From Bacillus sp. USDA818B3_A (lineage in GTDB: Bacteria; Bacillota; Bacilli; Bacillales; Cytobacillaceae), in NCBI RefSeq assembly GCF_009928415.1, contig NZ_JAABNN010000013.1, forward strand, positions 59,989-123,988: a DNA stretch of 64,000 nucleotides, written 5' to 3'. The position numbers and the translations under genes are program-made. Shown here piece by piece: positions 35,334-43,239 of this stretch; position 1 is the stretch's first letter; each line of letters starts with the position of its first letter. The notes under the pieces are model-generated. The model did no database searches. It had not been told where the DNA came from and worked only from the letters and a program-made list of their open reading frames with translations.

Positions 35334-36143
35334 TTAGAGATTTAGCAAGTCAGCTAAATATTCACCGACACCGTCTTCCTCATTGCTCAAGGTAACACCT
35401 TTTGAAATATTCTTAACTTGGTCAATCGCATTTCCCATTGCTATTCCGTGGCCTGCATACTCAAGCATCTCTAAATCATTGTCCTCATCACCAAAGGCCA
35501 CAATTCGCTGAGCAGGAATCCCATAATAATCAGCTGCTTTTTTCAAACCAACGGCTTTATTCAACCCGCTTTTAATAATTTCAATCACATGCCATGGTGC
35601 TGCCCAGCTGCGCTGTTCAATGACTTCCGCATGAACCTCTGATAAATGGTCGCGGATTATTCTTAACTGATCCTCTTCCGTATGAATAAGCAAACTGGTT
35701 GGAGAGTCCGTCAAAAAGTTTGCTAAGTCTCCCGTTGTAATCCTCGGTTTCCCAAAGCTAAAAAGCTCTAAAAGTTTTTCATCATGATAATGGAAATACA
35801 CATCGTCCATTACCTCTGCGATAATATTGTGAAAATGAAAGCTTCTGCATGCATCTACAATATCTTTTGCCACTTTTACATCAAGTGGTTCATGATAAAA
35901 ACCCCAGTTCTGATCAAGAGGGTGATGGGTAAACGCACCATTAAAATTGACAATCGGGGTATCCAATTCTAACTCACGATAATACATTTCACTGGAACGA
36001 AAAGGTCTTCCTGTTGCAATCATTACAATATGACCTTCTGCTTTTGCTTTTTCAATAACTTCCTTATTTCTGGGCGAGATTGTTTTATCATCTTTTAATA
36101 ATGTCCCATCTAAGTCTAATGCTATCAAATGTTTCTCCGCCAT
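35334..36143 (-). CDS. yitU: Cof-type HAD-IIB phosphatase (YitU)
   Basis: This 269-aa HAD-superfamily phosphatase has motif I DLDGTLLKDD near residues 10-19, motif II TGRPF, a C2B cap domain, a motif III lysine (GLNKAVGLKK) and motif IV FGDEDNDLEMLEYAG. B. subtilis YitU has been reported to dephosphorylate a riboflavin precursor (5-amino-6-ribitylamino-pyrimidinedione phosphate), and the same role is possible. ATG follows AGTAGGTG. Confidence 0.88.
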   Translation of the reverse strand: MAEKHLIALDLDGTLLKDDKTISPRNKEVIEKAKAEGHIVMIATGRPFRSSEMYYRELELDTPIVNFNGAFTHHPLDQNWGFYHEPLDVKVAKDIVDACRSFHFHNIIAEVMDDVYFHYHDEKLLELFSFGKPRITTGDLANFLTDSPTSLLIHTEEDQLRIIRDHLSEVHAEVIEQRSWAAPWHVIEIIKSGLNKAVGLKKAADYYGIPAQRIVAFGDEDNDLEMLEYAGHGIAMGNAIDQVKNISKGVTLSNEEDGVGEYLADLLNL

Positions 36144-36320
36144 CTGGACACCTACTTTTTAAAATTTAACGATAAAGCTTTCATTTAGAAAAAATTATGG
36201 TTACATGATACACTTATTTCATTGGAAGATAGGAAATATAATTCCTATACTTACTATGTTAACAATTTTATAGCTAGACTGTAAAAAAATTCACACCTTC
36301 AAGCGGGATAAAAAGATATA

Positions 36321-36361
36321 ATTCACTTAACCGCTATAGCTTAAAGTTTACCATAAGTGAA
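36321..36361. promoter_or_regulatory. Inverted repeat upstream of yitW
   Basis: TTCACTTA and TAAGTGAA form a perfect eight-base inverted repeat separated by 25 bases, within the 289-bp gap between yitU and yitW. It could be a binding site or an RNA stem. No regulator is apparent. Confidence 0.35.
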
Positions 36362-36432
36362 TAGACCGGCCAAAAGCGGTGCAAGGTAGCTTTAAGAGTA
36401 ATAAAAATAGGTTCAATAAGGAGTGTTGCCAG

Positions 36433-36741
36433 ATGAATGAAGATTTAAAAGATAATATTATGGGCGCGTTAGAGCTTGTTATCGACCCAGAGCTGGGAGT
36501 AGATATTGTTAATTTAGGATTAGTTTATGATGTTGATATGAATGAAGAGGGCTTAGCTACTGTTACAATGACGTTAACCGCGATGGGGTGTCCGCTTGCA
36601 GGTACCATTGTGGACCAAGTAAAACGGGCTTTAGCAGATATACCTGAAATTAATGATGTTGATGTTAATATTGTTTGGAATCCGCCTTGGAACAAAGAGA
36701 TGATGTCACGCTATGCTAAAATCGCTTTAGGCATTCGGTAA
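36433..36741 (+). CDS. yitW: MIP18/PaaD-family iron-sulfur assembly factor (YitW)
   Basis: This 102-aa DUF59/MIP18-type protein is thought to help FeS cluster maturation. Family marks are IDPELGVDIVNLGLVYDV, the cysteine in TAMGCPLAG and VWNPPWNKEMMS. The ATG at 36433 follows AAGGAG. An upstream in-frame ATG at 36379 is not supported. The gene lies before a cluster rich in FeS proteins, though in B. subtilis it is also found here behind yitU/yitV. A strong terminator ends it. Confidence 0.88.
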   Translation: MNEDLKDNIMGALELVIDPELGVDIVNLGLVYDVDMNEEGLATVTMTLTAMGCPLAGTIVDQVKRALADIPEINDVDVNIVWNPPWNKEMMSRYAKIALGIR

Positions 36742-36760
36742 AGCAAAATTAATAATGATA

Positions 36761-36796
36761 AAAAAGCAGCAGATGCACTTATCTGCTGCTTTTTTT
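36761..36796 (+). terminator. yitW terminator
   Basis: A 14-bp perfect stem (AAAAAGCAGCAGAT and its complement) is followed by T residues. Confidence 0.9.
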
Positions 36797-36828
36797 CGTC
36801 ACAAAAGTTACATATATATTTTGTAACT

Positions 36829-36871
36829 TGTGAGCTAGTTCACTTTTTTAAAATATAAACAACATTATAAT
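36829..36871 (+). promoter_or_regulatory. FNR-type class II promoter of the radical SAM gene
   Basis: The palindrome TGTGAGCTAGTTCACT (36829-36844) matches TGTGA-N6-TCACA with one mismatch. A perfect -10 TATAAT (36866-36871) starts 29.5 bp from its centre, putting the palindrome at about -41.5 from a start near 36878. No good -35 is present, as expected for an activated promoter. Confidence 0.8.
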
Positions 36872-36912
36872 ACAGTTAATCGAGACGTTGAAATATAAAG
36901 GGGCAGATTGAA

Positions 36913-38040
36913 TTGTCTTTTAATCGTGACTTTAATAAAGATCCGTTTATTGTCATCTGGGAACTAACCCGTGCTTGTCAGTTAAAATGCTTGCACTGCC
37001 GAGCAGATGCACAGTACACGCGTGATCCAAGAGAACTTACATTTGAAGAAGGTAAAAATTTAATTAATCAAATATATGATATGAACAATCCTATCCTGGT
37101 TTTTACAGGCGGAGACCCGTTAATGCGGCAGGATATCTTTGAGATTGCTAAATATGCAGTAGAAAAAGGGGTCAGGGTGTCAATGACTCCAAGTGCCACT
37201 CCAAATGTAACAAAGGAAGCAATTGAAAAAGCAAAAGAAGTAGGGCTTTCCCGCTGGGCGTTTAGTATTGACGGACCGACAGCAGAGATTCATGATCATT
37301 TTCGCGGAACAGCTGGTTCCTTTGATTTGACAATGGAGCGGATTAAATACCTGCATGAACTTGAAATCCCGATTCAGATTAATACTGTTATTTCTAGATA
37401 TAATGCTGCCTATTTAGAAGAAATGGCTAAAATGGTAGAGAATTTAAATTGTGTACTTTGGAGCGTCTTTTTCCTAGTTCCTACGGGCCGAGGACAAGTA
37501 GACGACATGATTTCACCTGCGGAACATGAAAAGGTGTTAAGATGGCTTTATTCTTTAAGCAAACGCGTTTCTTTCGATATTAAAACAACAGAAGCGATGC
37601 ATTACCGCCGGGTTGTTATTCAGCAAAAAATGCGTGAGGCAAAGGAAAAGACAAATGAAATTGATTATTTAAGTGCCTTGACTGAAAAAGGATTAACAGG
37701 GTCAATCGATGGACTTGGACGTGCACCTAAAGGTGTATATGATGGAAATGGCTTTGTGTTTATTTCCCATATTGGTGATGTATATCCAAGCGGCCTTTTG
37801 CCAGTGAAAGCCGGAAATGTCAGGGAAACACCATTAGCAGAAATTTATCGGGAATCCCCTATTTTCAAGTCATTGAGAAATCCAGATGAATTTAAAGGGA
37901 AATGCGGTGTGTGTGAATTTCGTTATGTATGCGGAGGGTCAAGGTCAAGAGCCTATGCTATGACGGGAGATTACCTTGAAAGTGAACCGTTCTGTGTCTA
38001 TATACCAAAAGCATATAGGGAAGAGCAGTCGCAAAATTAG
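36913..38040 (+). CDS. Radical SAM/SPASM-domain protein
   Basis: This 375-aa protein has the radical SAM cluster motif CQLKCLHC near residue 21, the GGDPL motif and a C-terminal SPASM region. The SPASM region carries several cysteines (CGVCEFRYVCGGSRSRAYAMTGDYLESEPFC) that should bind one or two extra [4Fe-4S] clusters. It resembles the group containing NirJ/AhbC/AhbD heme-pathway enzymes and TIGR04053-type proteins. The reaction is not known. TTG start at 36913 follows AAAGGGG. The FNR-type promoter indicates anaerobic expression. Confidence 0.83.
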   Translation: MSFNRDFNKDPFIVIWELTRACQLKCLHCRADAQYTRDPRELTFEEGKNLINQIYDMNNPILVFTGGDPLMRQDIFEIAKYAVEKGVRVSMTPSATPNVTKEAIEKAKEVGLSRWAFSIDGPTAEIHDHFRGTAGSFDLTMERIKYLHELEIPIQINTVISRYNAAYLEEMAKMVENLNCVLWSVFFLVPTGRGQVDDMISPAEHEKVLRWLYSLSKRVSFDIKTTEAMHYRRVVIQQKMREAKEKTNEIDYLSALTEKGLTGSIDGLGRAPKGVYDGNGFVFISHIGDVYPSGLLPVKAGNVRETPLAEIYRESPIFKSLRNPDEFKGKCGVCEFRYVCGGSRSRAYAMTGDYLESEPFCVYIPKAYREEQSQN

Positions 38041-38047
38041 GGTGAAA

Positions 38048-38075
38048 GAGGCTGCCTCGCTAGCGGGACAGCCTC
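38048..38075. terminator. Hairpin between the radical SAM gene and fnr
   Basis: A GAGGCTG/CAGCCTC stem with an internally pairing loop lies between two convergent genes. A clear T run is missing on the plus strand. Confidence 0.55.
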
Positions 38076-38084
38076 GTAGAAAAA

Positions 38085-38783
38085 TTATTCAATATTACAA
38101 TAAACAGCTGAACAGTTCTCACAGCCAATTTCGTCCTTTAAATATTGTAAATTCAAGATGGATATTTTGCCCTTTTTAACAGAAATAATTTTATCTCGTT
38201 TTAACTCACTTAGTATCCGATTTGTACTCTCGCGGGATGTGCCACAGAAATTAGCGAGTTCCTGATTGGTTAGTGGAAGGTCAATTACTATTTCCTGATC
38301 CTTTTGGATGCCATAGCTATTAGACATACGGATTAACGTCGAGAATAGGGCACCGCGTTTGCCATTTAATACGAGGTCACGAAACTTGGTCTGAGTTTTA
38401 CGGAAATGATCACTCATCCATTTCATGAATTCAAACGCAAGCTTACTGTTTTGAAAAATTTCGCTTTCGATAATATCTTTTTTTATGGCAACAACTTCTC
38501 CTTCTTCAAGAACTTTTGCACTTAATAAGTATCGAGGATTATCAGTGAATAAAGTTAGTTCTCCACAGATGTCGTTTGCTCCGCAAATTCTTAAGGAAAG
38601 TTCACGGCCATCTGAGGTAATTTTACTGATTTGGATTTTGCCAGAAAGAATAATATATAACTCCTCCGCTGCCATCCCTTCTTGAAAAAGAAAGGTTCCC
38701 CTTTCACTTCTAAACTTCCGATCCGCAAATTCAAGTAATTCTTTTATCTCAATAGATTGAGTTGGTTTTATAGTCAGTGCCAT
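38085..38783 (-). CDS. fnr: Fnr-family oxygen-sensing regulator (copy 1)
   Basis: This 232-aa CRP/FNR regulator has an N-terminal cyclic-nucleotide-like domain (FLFQEGMAAEELYIILSGKIQISKITSDGREL) and a long dimer helix. The HTH (LTNQELANFCGTSRESTNRILSELKR, about 173-198) is followed by a C-terminal CENCSAVYC motif. B. subtilis Fnr holds its [4Fe-4S] cluster with such C-terminal cysteines plus Asp141, and the equivalent here is probably Asp136 in KFRDL. It should bind TGTGA-N6-TCACA when anaerobic. A second copy lies at 44057. Which of them controls the promoters nearby is not decidable. Confidence 0.87.
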   Translation of the reverse strand: MALTIKPTQSIEIKELLEFADRKFRSERGTFLFQEGMAAEELYIILSGKIQISKITSDGRELSLRICGANDICGELTLFTDNPRYLLSAKVLEEGEVVAIKKDIIESEIFQNSKLAFEFMKWMSDHFRKTQTKFRDLVLNGKRGALFSTLIRMSNSYGIQKDQEIVIDLPLTNQELANFCGTSRESTNRILSELKRDKIISVKKGKISILNLQYLKDEIGCENCSAVYCNIE

Positions 38784-39112
38784 TTTTTCACCTCAAATTT
38801 ATTTATAAATGAGTCAAGTTCCGTATATTAGTTTGTTAATTTTATTCTAACTGAAGACAAGCTCATAAAACGGGGTAAACAATGACAATATAGTGAAAAC
38901 CTAAAAGATTAATTTCCTTGATAGTATAAAATGGATGGCAGTAAAGAAATAGTGGATAATCATTTCCAAAAGAAACGTTTATTCCATTCCAATCATCTGT
39001 TAAGATTAGAATAAATAAATGTATTTTAATAGTGAATAAAGTAACAGTCTTTTGCTTATTTTCCTGTTACACTCATGGTATAGCTTCCTTTATTATAATG
39101 GAGTTGATTTTA
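38784..39112. other. Intergenic region between fnr copy 1 and moaA
   Basis: This is 329 bp of AT-rich sequence. It contains only the FNR-like promoter for moaA at 39031-39073 and whatever drives the divergent fnr gene. I see no open frame with a ribosome binding site and no stable hairpin. Confidence 0.5.
39031..39073 (+). promoter_or_regulatory. FNR-like promoter of moaA
   Basis: AGTGAATAAAGTAACA (39031-39046) matches the FNR palindrome at eight of ten positions. A TACACT -10-like hexamer (39068-39073) begins 29.5 bp from its centre, the same spacing as the other FNR promoters in this island. Weaker than the others when taken alone. Confidence 0.5.
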
Positions 39113-40129
39113 TTGGAAAAAACAATGATTAAGGATAAATTAAATAGACCTTTGCATGACTTGAGAATTTCCGTCATTGACCGGTGCAATTTCCGCTGTC
39201 AGTATTGCATGCCTGCTGAGAAATTTGGTCCTGATTTTGAATTTCTTCCTAGAAGTGCCTTATTAACCTATGAAGAAATTGAACGCCTAGGAAAAATATT
39301 TGTCCGTTTAGGTGTGGAGAAAATCCGCCTTACTGGCGGTGAACCTCTGCTGCGTAAAGATCTACCTCTTTTAGTTGAAAAACTTTCAAAAATTGAAGGG
39401 CTAAGTGATCTTGGGTTAACAACAAATGGTATACTGCTGCCGAAATTGGCGCCTGAGTTGAAGGCTGCAGGTCTCAGACGTGTCAATGTCAGCCTTGATA
39501 CCTTAAACGATGAATTGTTCGGTCAAATTAATGGCAGGGGTGTAGGAACGGCCCCGGTATTAGAAGGAATTGCCGCAGCCAAACAAGCAGGTCTTGGAGT
39601 CAAGGTCAATATGGTTGTGAAAAAGGGGTTAAACGATACAGAAATTATTCCTATGGCCGAATATTGTAAAGAGCATGGATTAGAGTTACGCTATATTGAA
39701 TATATGGATGTAGGCTCAACCAACGGCTGGAAAATGGATGATGTGATAACAAAAAAACAAATATACCATTTATTAAATTTGCATTTTGAACTTGAACCAG
39801 TTGGTCCTGCTTATTATGGTGAAGTGGCTAAGCTATACAAATATAAAGACAAGGACGTTAATGTCGGCTTTATAACGTCTGTTTCCGAGTCTTTCTGTTC
39901 AAGTTGTACGAGGTCCAGACTATCAGCAAATGGTCAGATTTTCACTTGTTTGTTTAATGGCAATGGCCATGATATCAGAAATTTTATGAGAAATGGAGCA
40001 ACTGACGAGCAAATAGTGGAGAGGATTACGGCGATTTGGAATGGACGTGATGACAGATATTCGGATGAAAGAACAGCAGAAACTAATAAAAATCGCAAAA
40101 AAATTGAAATGTCCTATATTGGCGGATAA
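39113..40129 (+). CDS. moaA: GTP 3',8-cyclase MoaA
   Basis: MoaA is the radical SAM enzyme that starts molybdenum cofactor synthesis from GTP together with MoaC. The 338-aa protein has the N-terminal cluster motif CNFRCQYC near residue 26, [10 protein letters not shown] and the C-terminal cluster cysteines [10 protein letters not shown]...C. The C-terminus here is MSYIGG, with the final Gly-Gly that is needed for activity in MoaA. I take TTG 39113 as the start (GGAG nine bases before). An in-frame start at 39032 gives an unrelated hydrophobic leader. Other moa genes (moaB, C, E) are not in the window. Confidence 0.92.
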   Translation: MEKTMIKDKLNRPLHDLRISVIDRCNFRCQYCMPAEKFGPDFEFLPRSALLTYEEIERLGKIFVRLGVEKIRLTGGEPLLRKDLPLLVEKLSKIEGLSDLGLTTNGILLPKLAPELKAAGLRRVNVSLDTLNDELFGQINGRGVGTAPVLEGIAAAKQAGLGVKVNMVVKKGLNDTEIIPMAEYCKEHGLELRYIEYMDVGSTNGWKMDDVITKKQIYHLLNLHFELEPVGPAYYGEVAKLYKYKDKDVNVGFITSVSESFCSSCTRSRLSANGQIFTCLFNGNGHDIRNFMRNGATDEQIVERITAIWNGRDDRYSDERTAETNKNRKKIEMSYIGG

Positions 40130-40160
40130 CTCTCTTTTCTAAAGAGGGTTATTTTTTTTT
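40128..40160 (+). terminator. moaA terminator
   Basis: An AACTCTCTTT/AAAGAGGGTT stem is followed by nine T residues. It begins within the stop codon. Confidence 0.85.
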
Positions 40161-40161
40161 A

Positions 40162-40200
40162 TCAAAATAAACATCCCGCTGCTTTTGCAAACGGGATGTC
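40162..40200 (-). terminator. ric terminator
   Basis: On the minus strand an ACATCCCG/CGGGATGT stem is followed by TTATTTT, just past the ric stop at 40205. Confidence 0.75.
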
Positions 40201-40204
40201 CATT

Positions 40205-40903
40205 TTAGCTAAGATACCTTGGGAATAAGATATTGTTTTCAAGATGTACATGCATAAATGTTAAGCTTTCTAATTCTTCCAGCCGGGCATAAACTAAACG
40301 ATAAGTACCGCAGGCATCGAGCGGAAGCGCAAAATCAGAAGTAACGGAACGGATTTGCCGTAATAATTCTCCAGCATGATCATGTTCTTTTTCGAGTTCG
40401 TTGATTAATTGAATGGCCTCTTCACGATTAGGCACGGTACCATCTGCAAGCTGCTTAATAAGCGGGAACACAATTTCTTCTTCTTTTGCCATATGTTCAA
40501 GCAGTTCCTTTTTGAATTCATAAAAAAGTTCATTCATTTTAATTAGCTCCGGATGGTGATCACCATGGACTCGTGAAACCTTTGTTACATAGGGATTTAA
40601 TAAGGCTAATTCTTCCTCAGATACCCGATGGTAATTTTCAATAACATGATTGATGATCGTATTGGAATCCGAGTTGGTCCACACTTCTACATCTTTCTCC
40701 GCATTTTCATATTTTTCAAATACGTCCTTTAATTCTTCAAGAAGATCCTCTAGATTTAGTCCATTTTGGGCTGCTGCTTGTGTGAGAGGAATATTCCCGC
40801 CGCAGCAAAAATCAATCCGGTTCTTTTTAAATAGGTCACTTGCCTTTGGAAGTTCGTTTACTATATCTCTAACCAATGAATTGGATGTTATGGTGAAAGT
40901 CAT
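40205..40903 (-). CDS. scdA: Iron-sulfur cluster repair di-iron protein (RIC/ScdA/YtfE)
   Basis: This 232-aa protein repairs FeS clusters damaged by nitric oxide or oxidants. The N-terminal ScdA domain contains IDFCCGGN near residue 31, and the hemerythrin-like helical bundle supplies the di-iron ligands (HVIENYH, HGDHHPEL, HMAKEEEIVFP, EKEHDHAGE, HVHLENNILFPR). The FNR-type promoter upstream and the Moco genes around it suit anaerobic nitrate respiration, where NO arises. Confidence 0.92.
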   Translation of the reverse strand: MTFTITSNSLVRDIVNELPKASDLFKKNRIDFCCGGNIPLTQAAAQNGLNLEDLLEELKDVFEKYENAEKDVEVWTNSDSNTIINHVIENYHRVSEEELALLNPYVTKVSRVHGDHHPELIKMNELFYEFKKELLEHMAKEEEIVFPLIKQLADGTVPNREEAIQLINELEKEHDHAGELLRQIRSVTSDFALPLDACGTYRLVYARLEELESLTFMHVHLENNILFPRYLS

Positions 40904-40933
40904 TTATAATTCCTCCTATAGGTTTATGAGATA

Positions 40934-40976
40934 AGCATAATAGAAATGGTTTATATTTATGGTGACCTGTATCACA
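40934..40976 (-). promoter_or_regulatory. FNR-type class II promoter of ric/scdA
   Basis: GGTGACCTGTATCACA (40961-40976) matches the palindrome except at one position. The minus-strand -10 TATGCT occupies 40939-40934, its first base 29.5 bp from the palindrome centre. The start is near 40927, 24 bases before the ATG. Confidence 0.78.
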
Positions 40977-41011
40977 CTTTGACAATGTTTTTTTTATTTT
41001 TTCTTTTTATT

Positions 41012-41054
41012 TGTGATATTTGATACGTTGGCAAGCCTTCTCTAGACTTATAAT
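41012..41054 (+). promoter_or_regulatory. FNR-like promoter of moeA-mobB
   Basis: The left half TGTGA (41012-41016) is perfect but the right half is poor (ATACG). A perfect -10 TATAAT (41049-41054) starts exactly 29.5 bp from the site centre, as in the other FNR promoters here. The site belongs to Fnr only if the half site suffices. Confidence 0.5.
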
Positions 41055-41121
41055 GGATAGTAGCTGTTATAATCCATTACATATAAACGAAATTACTCGT
41101 TCAAGGCAGGAGCTGATTTAT

Positions 41122-42387
41122 TTGCTAGAAAAAAGAAACCCGATTCCTATTGCTGAAGCAGTTAAACAAATTATGAATCATCAATTAACTGGCGAAACAG
41201 AGTATGTTTCTATAAATAAAAGCTATGGGCGTTATTTATCAGAGGATTTAATTGCAACAAGTGATGTTCCTCATTTTGACAGGGCTCCCTATGATGGGTT
41301 TGCCGTCCGTTCGGTAGATACAGCGGATGCATCACTATCCAATCCAGTCGAATTTGAAGTTATTGACCACTTAGGGGCTGGTATGGTCTCTAAAAAGGTG
41401 GTTGGTGAAAAACAAGCCATTCGCATTATGACTGGTGCGATGATGCCAAGTGGAACAGATGCTGTGGTCATGTTTGAAGTAACAAATGACTACGAAAAAA
41501 ATGGAATTCCGTATATGTCTATTAAGCGAAAAGTTAATAAGGGTACGAATGTATCTTTTATGGGGGAAGATGCTAGACAAGGCGATTGTTTGGTTGAAAA
41601 AGGAACATTAATTAATCCAGGGATTCAAGCAATGCTTGCTACTTTTGGTTATAGGGAAGTTCCCGTTGCCAAAAAACCGCGAATTGGCTTGTTTGCGACG
41701 GGAACGGAACTGTTAGAAGTAGACGAGAAGTTAGTACCCGGAAAAATACGTAACAGCAATTCGTATATGATCGCTGCCCAAATTGAGCGAGCAGGGGGGA
41801 GTGCTCACTATTTTGGAAAACTGCCCGATGATTTTGATACTTGTTTTGAGGCGGTAAAGAAAGCTTTAAAAGAAGTAGATTTATTAATTACAACCGGGGG
41901 AGTTTCAGTGGGGGACTTTGACTATCTGCCTGCGATATATGAAAAACTCGGTGCGGAGGTTTTATTTAATAAAGTTGCCATGCGCCCTGGAAGTGTAACC
42001 ACTGTTGCCGTTCATAATGGGAAAATCCTATTTGGGCTCTCGGGTAATCCTTCCGCTTGTTATGTTGGCTTTGAACTATTTGTCCGGCCAATTATCAGGA
42101 CACAACTATATTCTAAGAAGCCTCATCTACGAAAAGAAAAGGCTTTGCTTGAAGTCGATTTTCCTAAGGCGAATCCGTTTACAAGATTTGTTAGAAGTAG
42201 CGTATTTGTGGACGAAGGAAGGTTAAAGGCTGCTCCTAGCGGTTTGGACAAATCCAATATTATTATGAGCCTGGCCGGTGCGAATTCACTCATGATTCTT
42301 CCGGGAGGAACACGAGGCTTTATGGCAGGGACTGAAGTCGAGGTATTAATGCTTGAAGATCAAGTTGGAAGTGTGTGGCCTTGGTAG
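41122..42387 (+). CDS. moeA: Molybdopterin molybdenumtransferase MoeA
   Basis: MoeA inserts molybdate (or tungstate) into adenylated molybdopterin. The start is TTG at 41122 (MLEKRNPIPIAEAV, as in B. subtilis MoeA) after GGCAGGAG. Earlier in-frame codons give no family residues. Motifs include PHFDRAPYDGFAVRS, GAMMPSGTDAVV, GKIRNSNSYM, TTGGVSVGDFDYLP and FGLSGNPSACYVGF. It is 421 aa, the usual length. Its 3' end overlaps mobB by 13 bases. Confidence 0.93.
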   Translation: MLEKRNPIPIAEAVKQIMNHQLTGETEYVSINKSYGRYLSEDLIATSDVPHFDRAPYDGFAVRSVDTADASLSNPVEFEVIDHLGAGMVSKKVVGEKQAIRIMTGAMMPSGTDAVVMFEVTNDYEKNGIPYMSIKRKVNKGTNVSFMGEDARQGDCLVEKGTLINPGIQAMLATFGYREVPVAKKPRIGLFATGTELLEVDEKLVPGKIRNSNSYMIAAQIERAGGSAHYFGKLPDDFDTCFEAVKKALKEVDLLITTGGVSVGDFDYLPAIYEKLGAEVLFNKVAMRPGSVTTVAVHNGKILFGLSGNPSACYVGFELFVRPIIRTQLYSKKPHLRKEKALLEVDFPKANPFTRFVRSSVFVDEGRLKAAPSGLDKSNIIMSLAGANSLMILPGGTRGFMAGTEVEVLMLEDQVGSVWPW

Positions 42388-42917
42388 AACCCTTTGTTTT
42401 TCAAGTGGCAGGATATCAAAATAGCGGGAAGACGACACTTATTAATCAACTAATAGAATCCCTCAGCAACCGAGGAATTAAAACCGTTACGATCAAACAT
42501 CATGGCCATGGCGGGAAACCGGACGTAACGGAGCAGAAGGACTCTGCAAGCCATATTCGTTCAGGGGCGATTGCCTCCCTTGTTGAAGGGAGTGGAAGAG
42601 TAGTCTTGCAGGCAGACAATCAGGAATTAACTTTAGAAGGCCAAATAGGACTGCTAAAATTCTTTCAACCTGATGTCATTATAGTGGAAGGTTATAAAAA
42701 GGAAAATTACCCAAAACTCGTGATCGTAAAGGGAAAAGACGACTTGCAACTAATAAAATCATTAACCCAGATTTGCACTATGGTATATTGGGATAAAGAA
42801 GTAATTCGAGATCATTTGTATCCATCATTTTCGATTAAGGATAAAGAAGGAATAATAAATTGGACAACAGAATTCATCATGAAGAAGATTGTTCATAAAA
42901 AAGATGAAAAAAGTTAA
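42375..42917 (+). CDS. mobB: Molybdopterin-guanine dinucleotide biosynthesis protein MobB
   Basis: This 180-aa GTP-binding protein assists conversion of Moco to the MGD form. The P-loop GYQNSGKTTLINQL is near residues 13-26, with IKHHGHGG and the Walker B-like VIIVEGYKKENYPKLVIV further on. The start is GTG at 42375, inside moeA, with only a weak GGAAG upstream, so it relies on translational coupling. MobA is not in the window. An MGD enzyme such as nitrate reductase is probably encoded elsewhere. Confidence 0.9.
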   Translation: MALVEPFVFQVAGYQNSGKTTLINQLIESLSNRGIKTVTIKHHGHGGKPDVTEQKDSASHIRSGAIASLVEGSGRVVLQADNQELTLEGQIGLLKFFQPDVIIVEGYKKENYPKLVIVKGKDDLQLIKSLTQICTMVYWDKEVIRDHLYPSFSIKDKEGIINWTTEFIMKKIVHKKDEKS

Positions 42918-42932
42918 TAAAATTGTCAAATA

Positions 42933-42975
42933 TGTTACTTTTATCACAGCCATTCCCCGTGGCACACATTATACT
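42933..42975 (+). promoter_or_regulatory. FNR-type class II promoter without a following gene
   Basis: TGTTACTTTTATCACA (42933-42948, one mismatch to TGTGA-N6-TCACA) is followed at 29.5 bp from its centre by -10 TATACT (42970-42975). A transcript should start near 42982 and run into the structured region and terminator that end near 43158. Confidence 0.75.
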
Positions 42976-42981
42976 ACTTAG

Positions 42982-43158
42982 TAGGGGTTATATGGTTTGT
43001 TCATATAAGATGTAAGATATGGAATGGGAATGCAGTTAATGATCAGTGGATAACTTCGCTAGAGATGATTAATGTTACCATGACTGATTGACAAACATCC
43101 ATTTCCATTCATATCTCGGTAGGATTGAAGAAGGCAAATTGAATTGCCTTCTTTTTTT
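42982..43158 (+). ncRNA. Predicted FNR-activated structured RNA with intrinsic terminator
   Basis: About 175 nt with no open frame behind a ribosome binding site. P1 is a perfect 7-bp hairpin, TTATATG (42988-42994) with CATATAA (43002-43008). P2 is a 17-bp stem with one bulged G, arms 43015-43032 and 43100-43116. P3 lies inside P2 (ATCAGT/ACTGAT at 43042-43047 and 43083-43088, then GG/CC and TAAC/GTTA). The P1 loop GTTTGT (42995-43000) is fully complementary to ACAAAC (43091-43096), a possible pseudoknot. A GAAGGCAA/TTGCCTTC hairpin with seven or more T residues (43130-43158) ends it. It may be an independent sRNA or a riboswitch-like leader. I cannot match it to a known class. Confidence 0.65.
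43130..43158 (+). terminator. Terminator of the structured RNA
   Basis: A GAAGGCAA/TTGCCTTC stem with a six-base loop is followed by TTTTTTT. Confidence 0.9.
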
Positions 43159-43167
43159 CATATTTAT

Positions 43168-43210
43168 AGTGACACTCTTCACTTATTTTTTGAGCCGACT
43201 CTTTTATAGT
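43168..43210 (+). promoter_or_regulatory. FNR-type class II promoter of ywiC
   Basis: AGTGACACTCTTCACT (43168-43183) is a perfectly symmetric palindrome with one mismatch per half to the FNR consensus. The -10 TATAGT (43205-43210) begins 29.5 bp from the centre, so the start is near 43217, just upstream of the AAAGGAG site of ywiC. Confidence 0.72.
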
Positions 43211-43239
43211 TAGGCTATAAAGAAAAGGAGTGAGAAAGG

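Noticed and set aside
41012..41027. A full FNR palindrome for moeA
   Set aside because: Only the left half is good. It is listed as FNR-like because of the spacing, not as a full site.
42982..43158. Known Moco riboswitch
   Set aside because: The Moco gene context is tempting, but I cannot match its conserved core here, and the moeA and moaA genes do not lie downstream.
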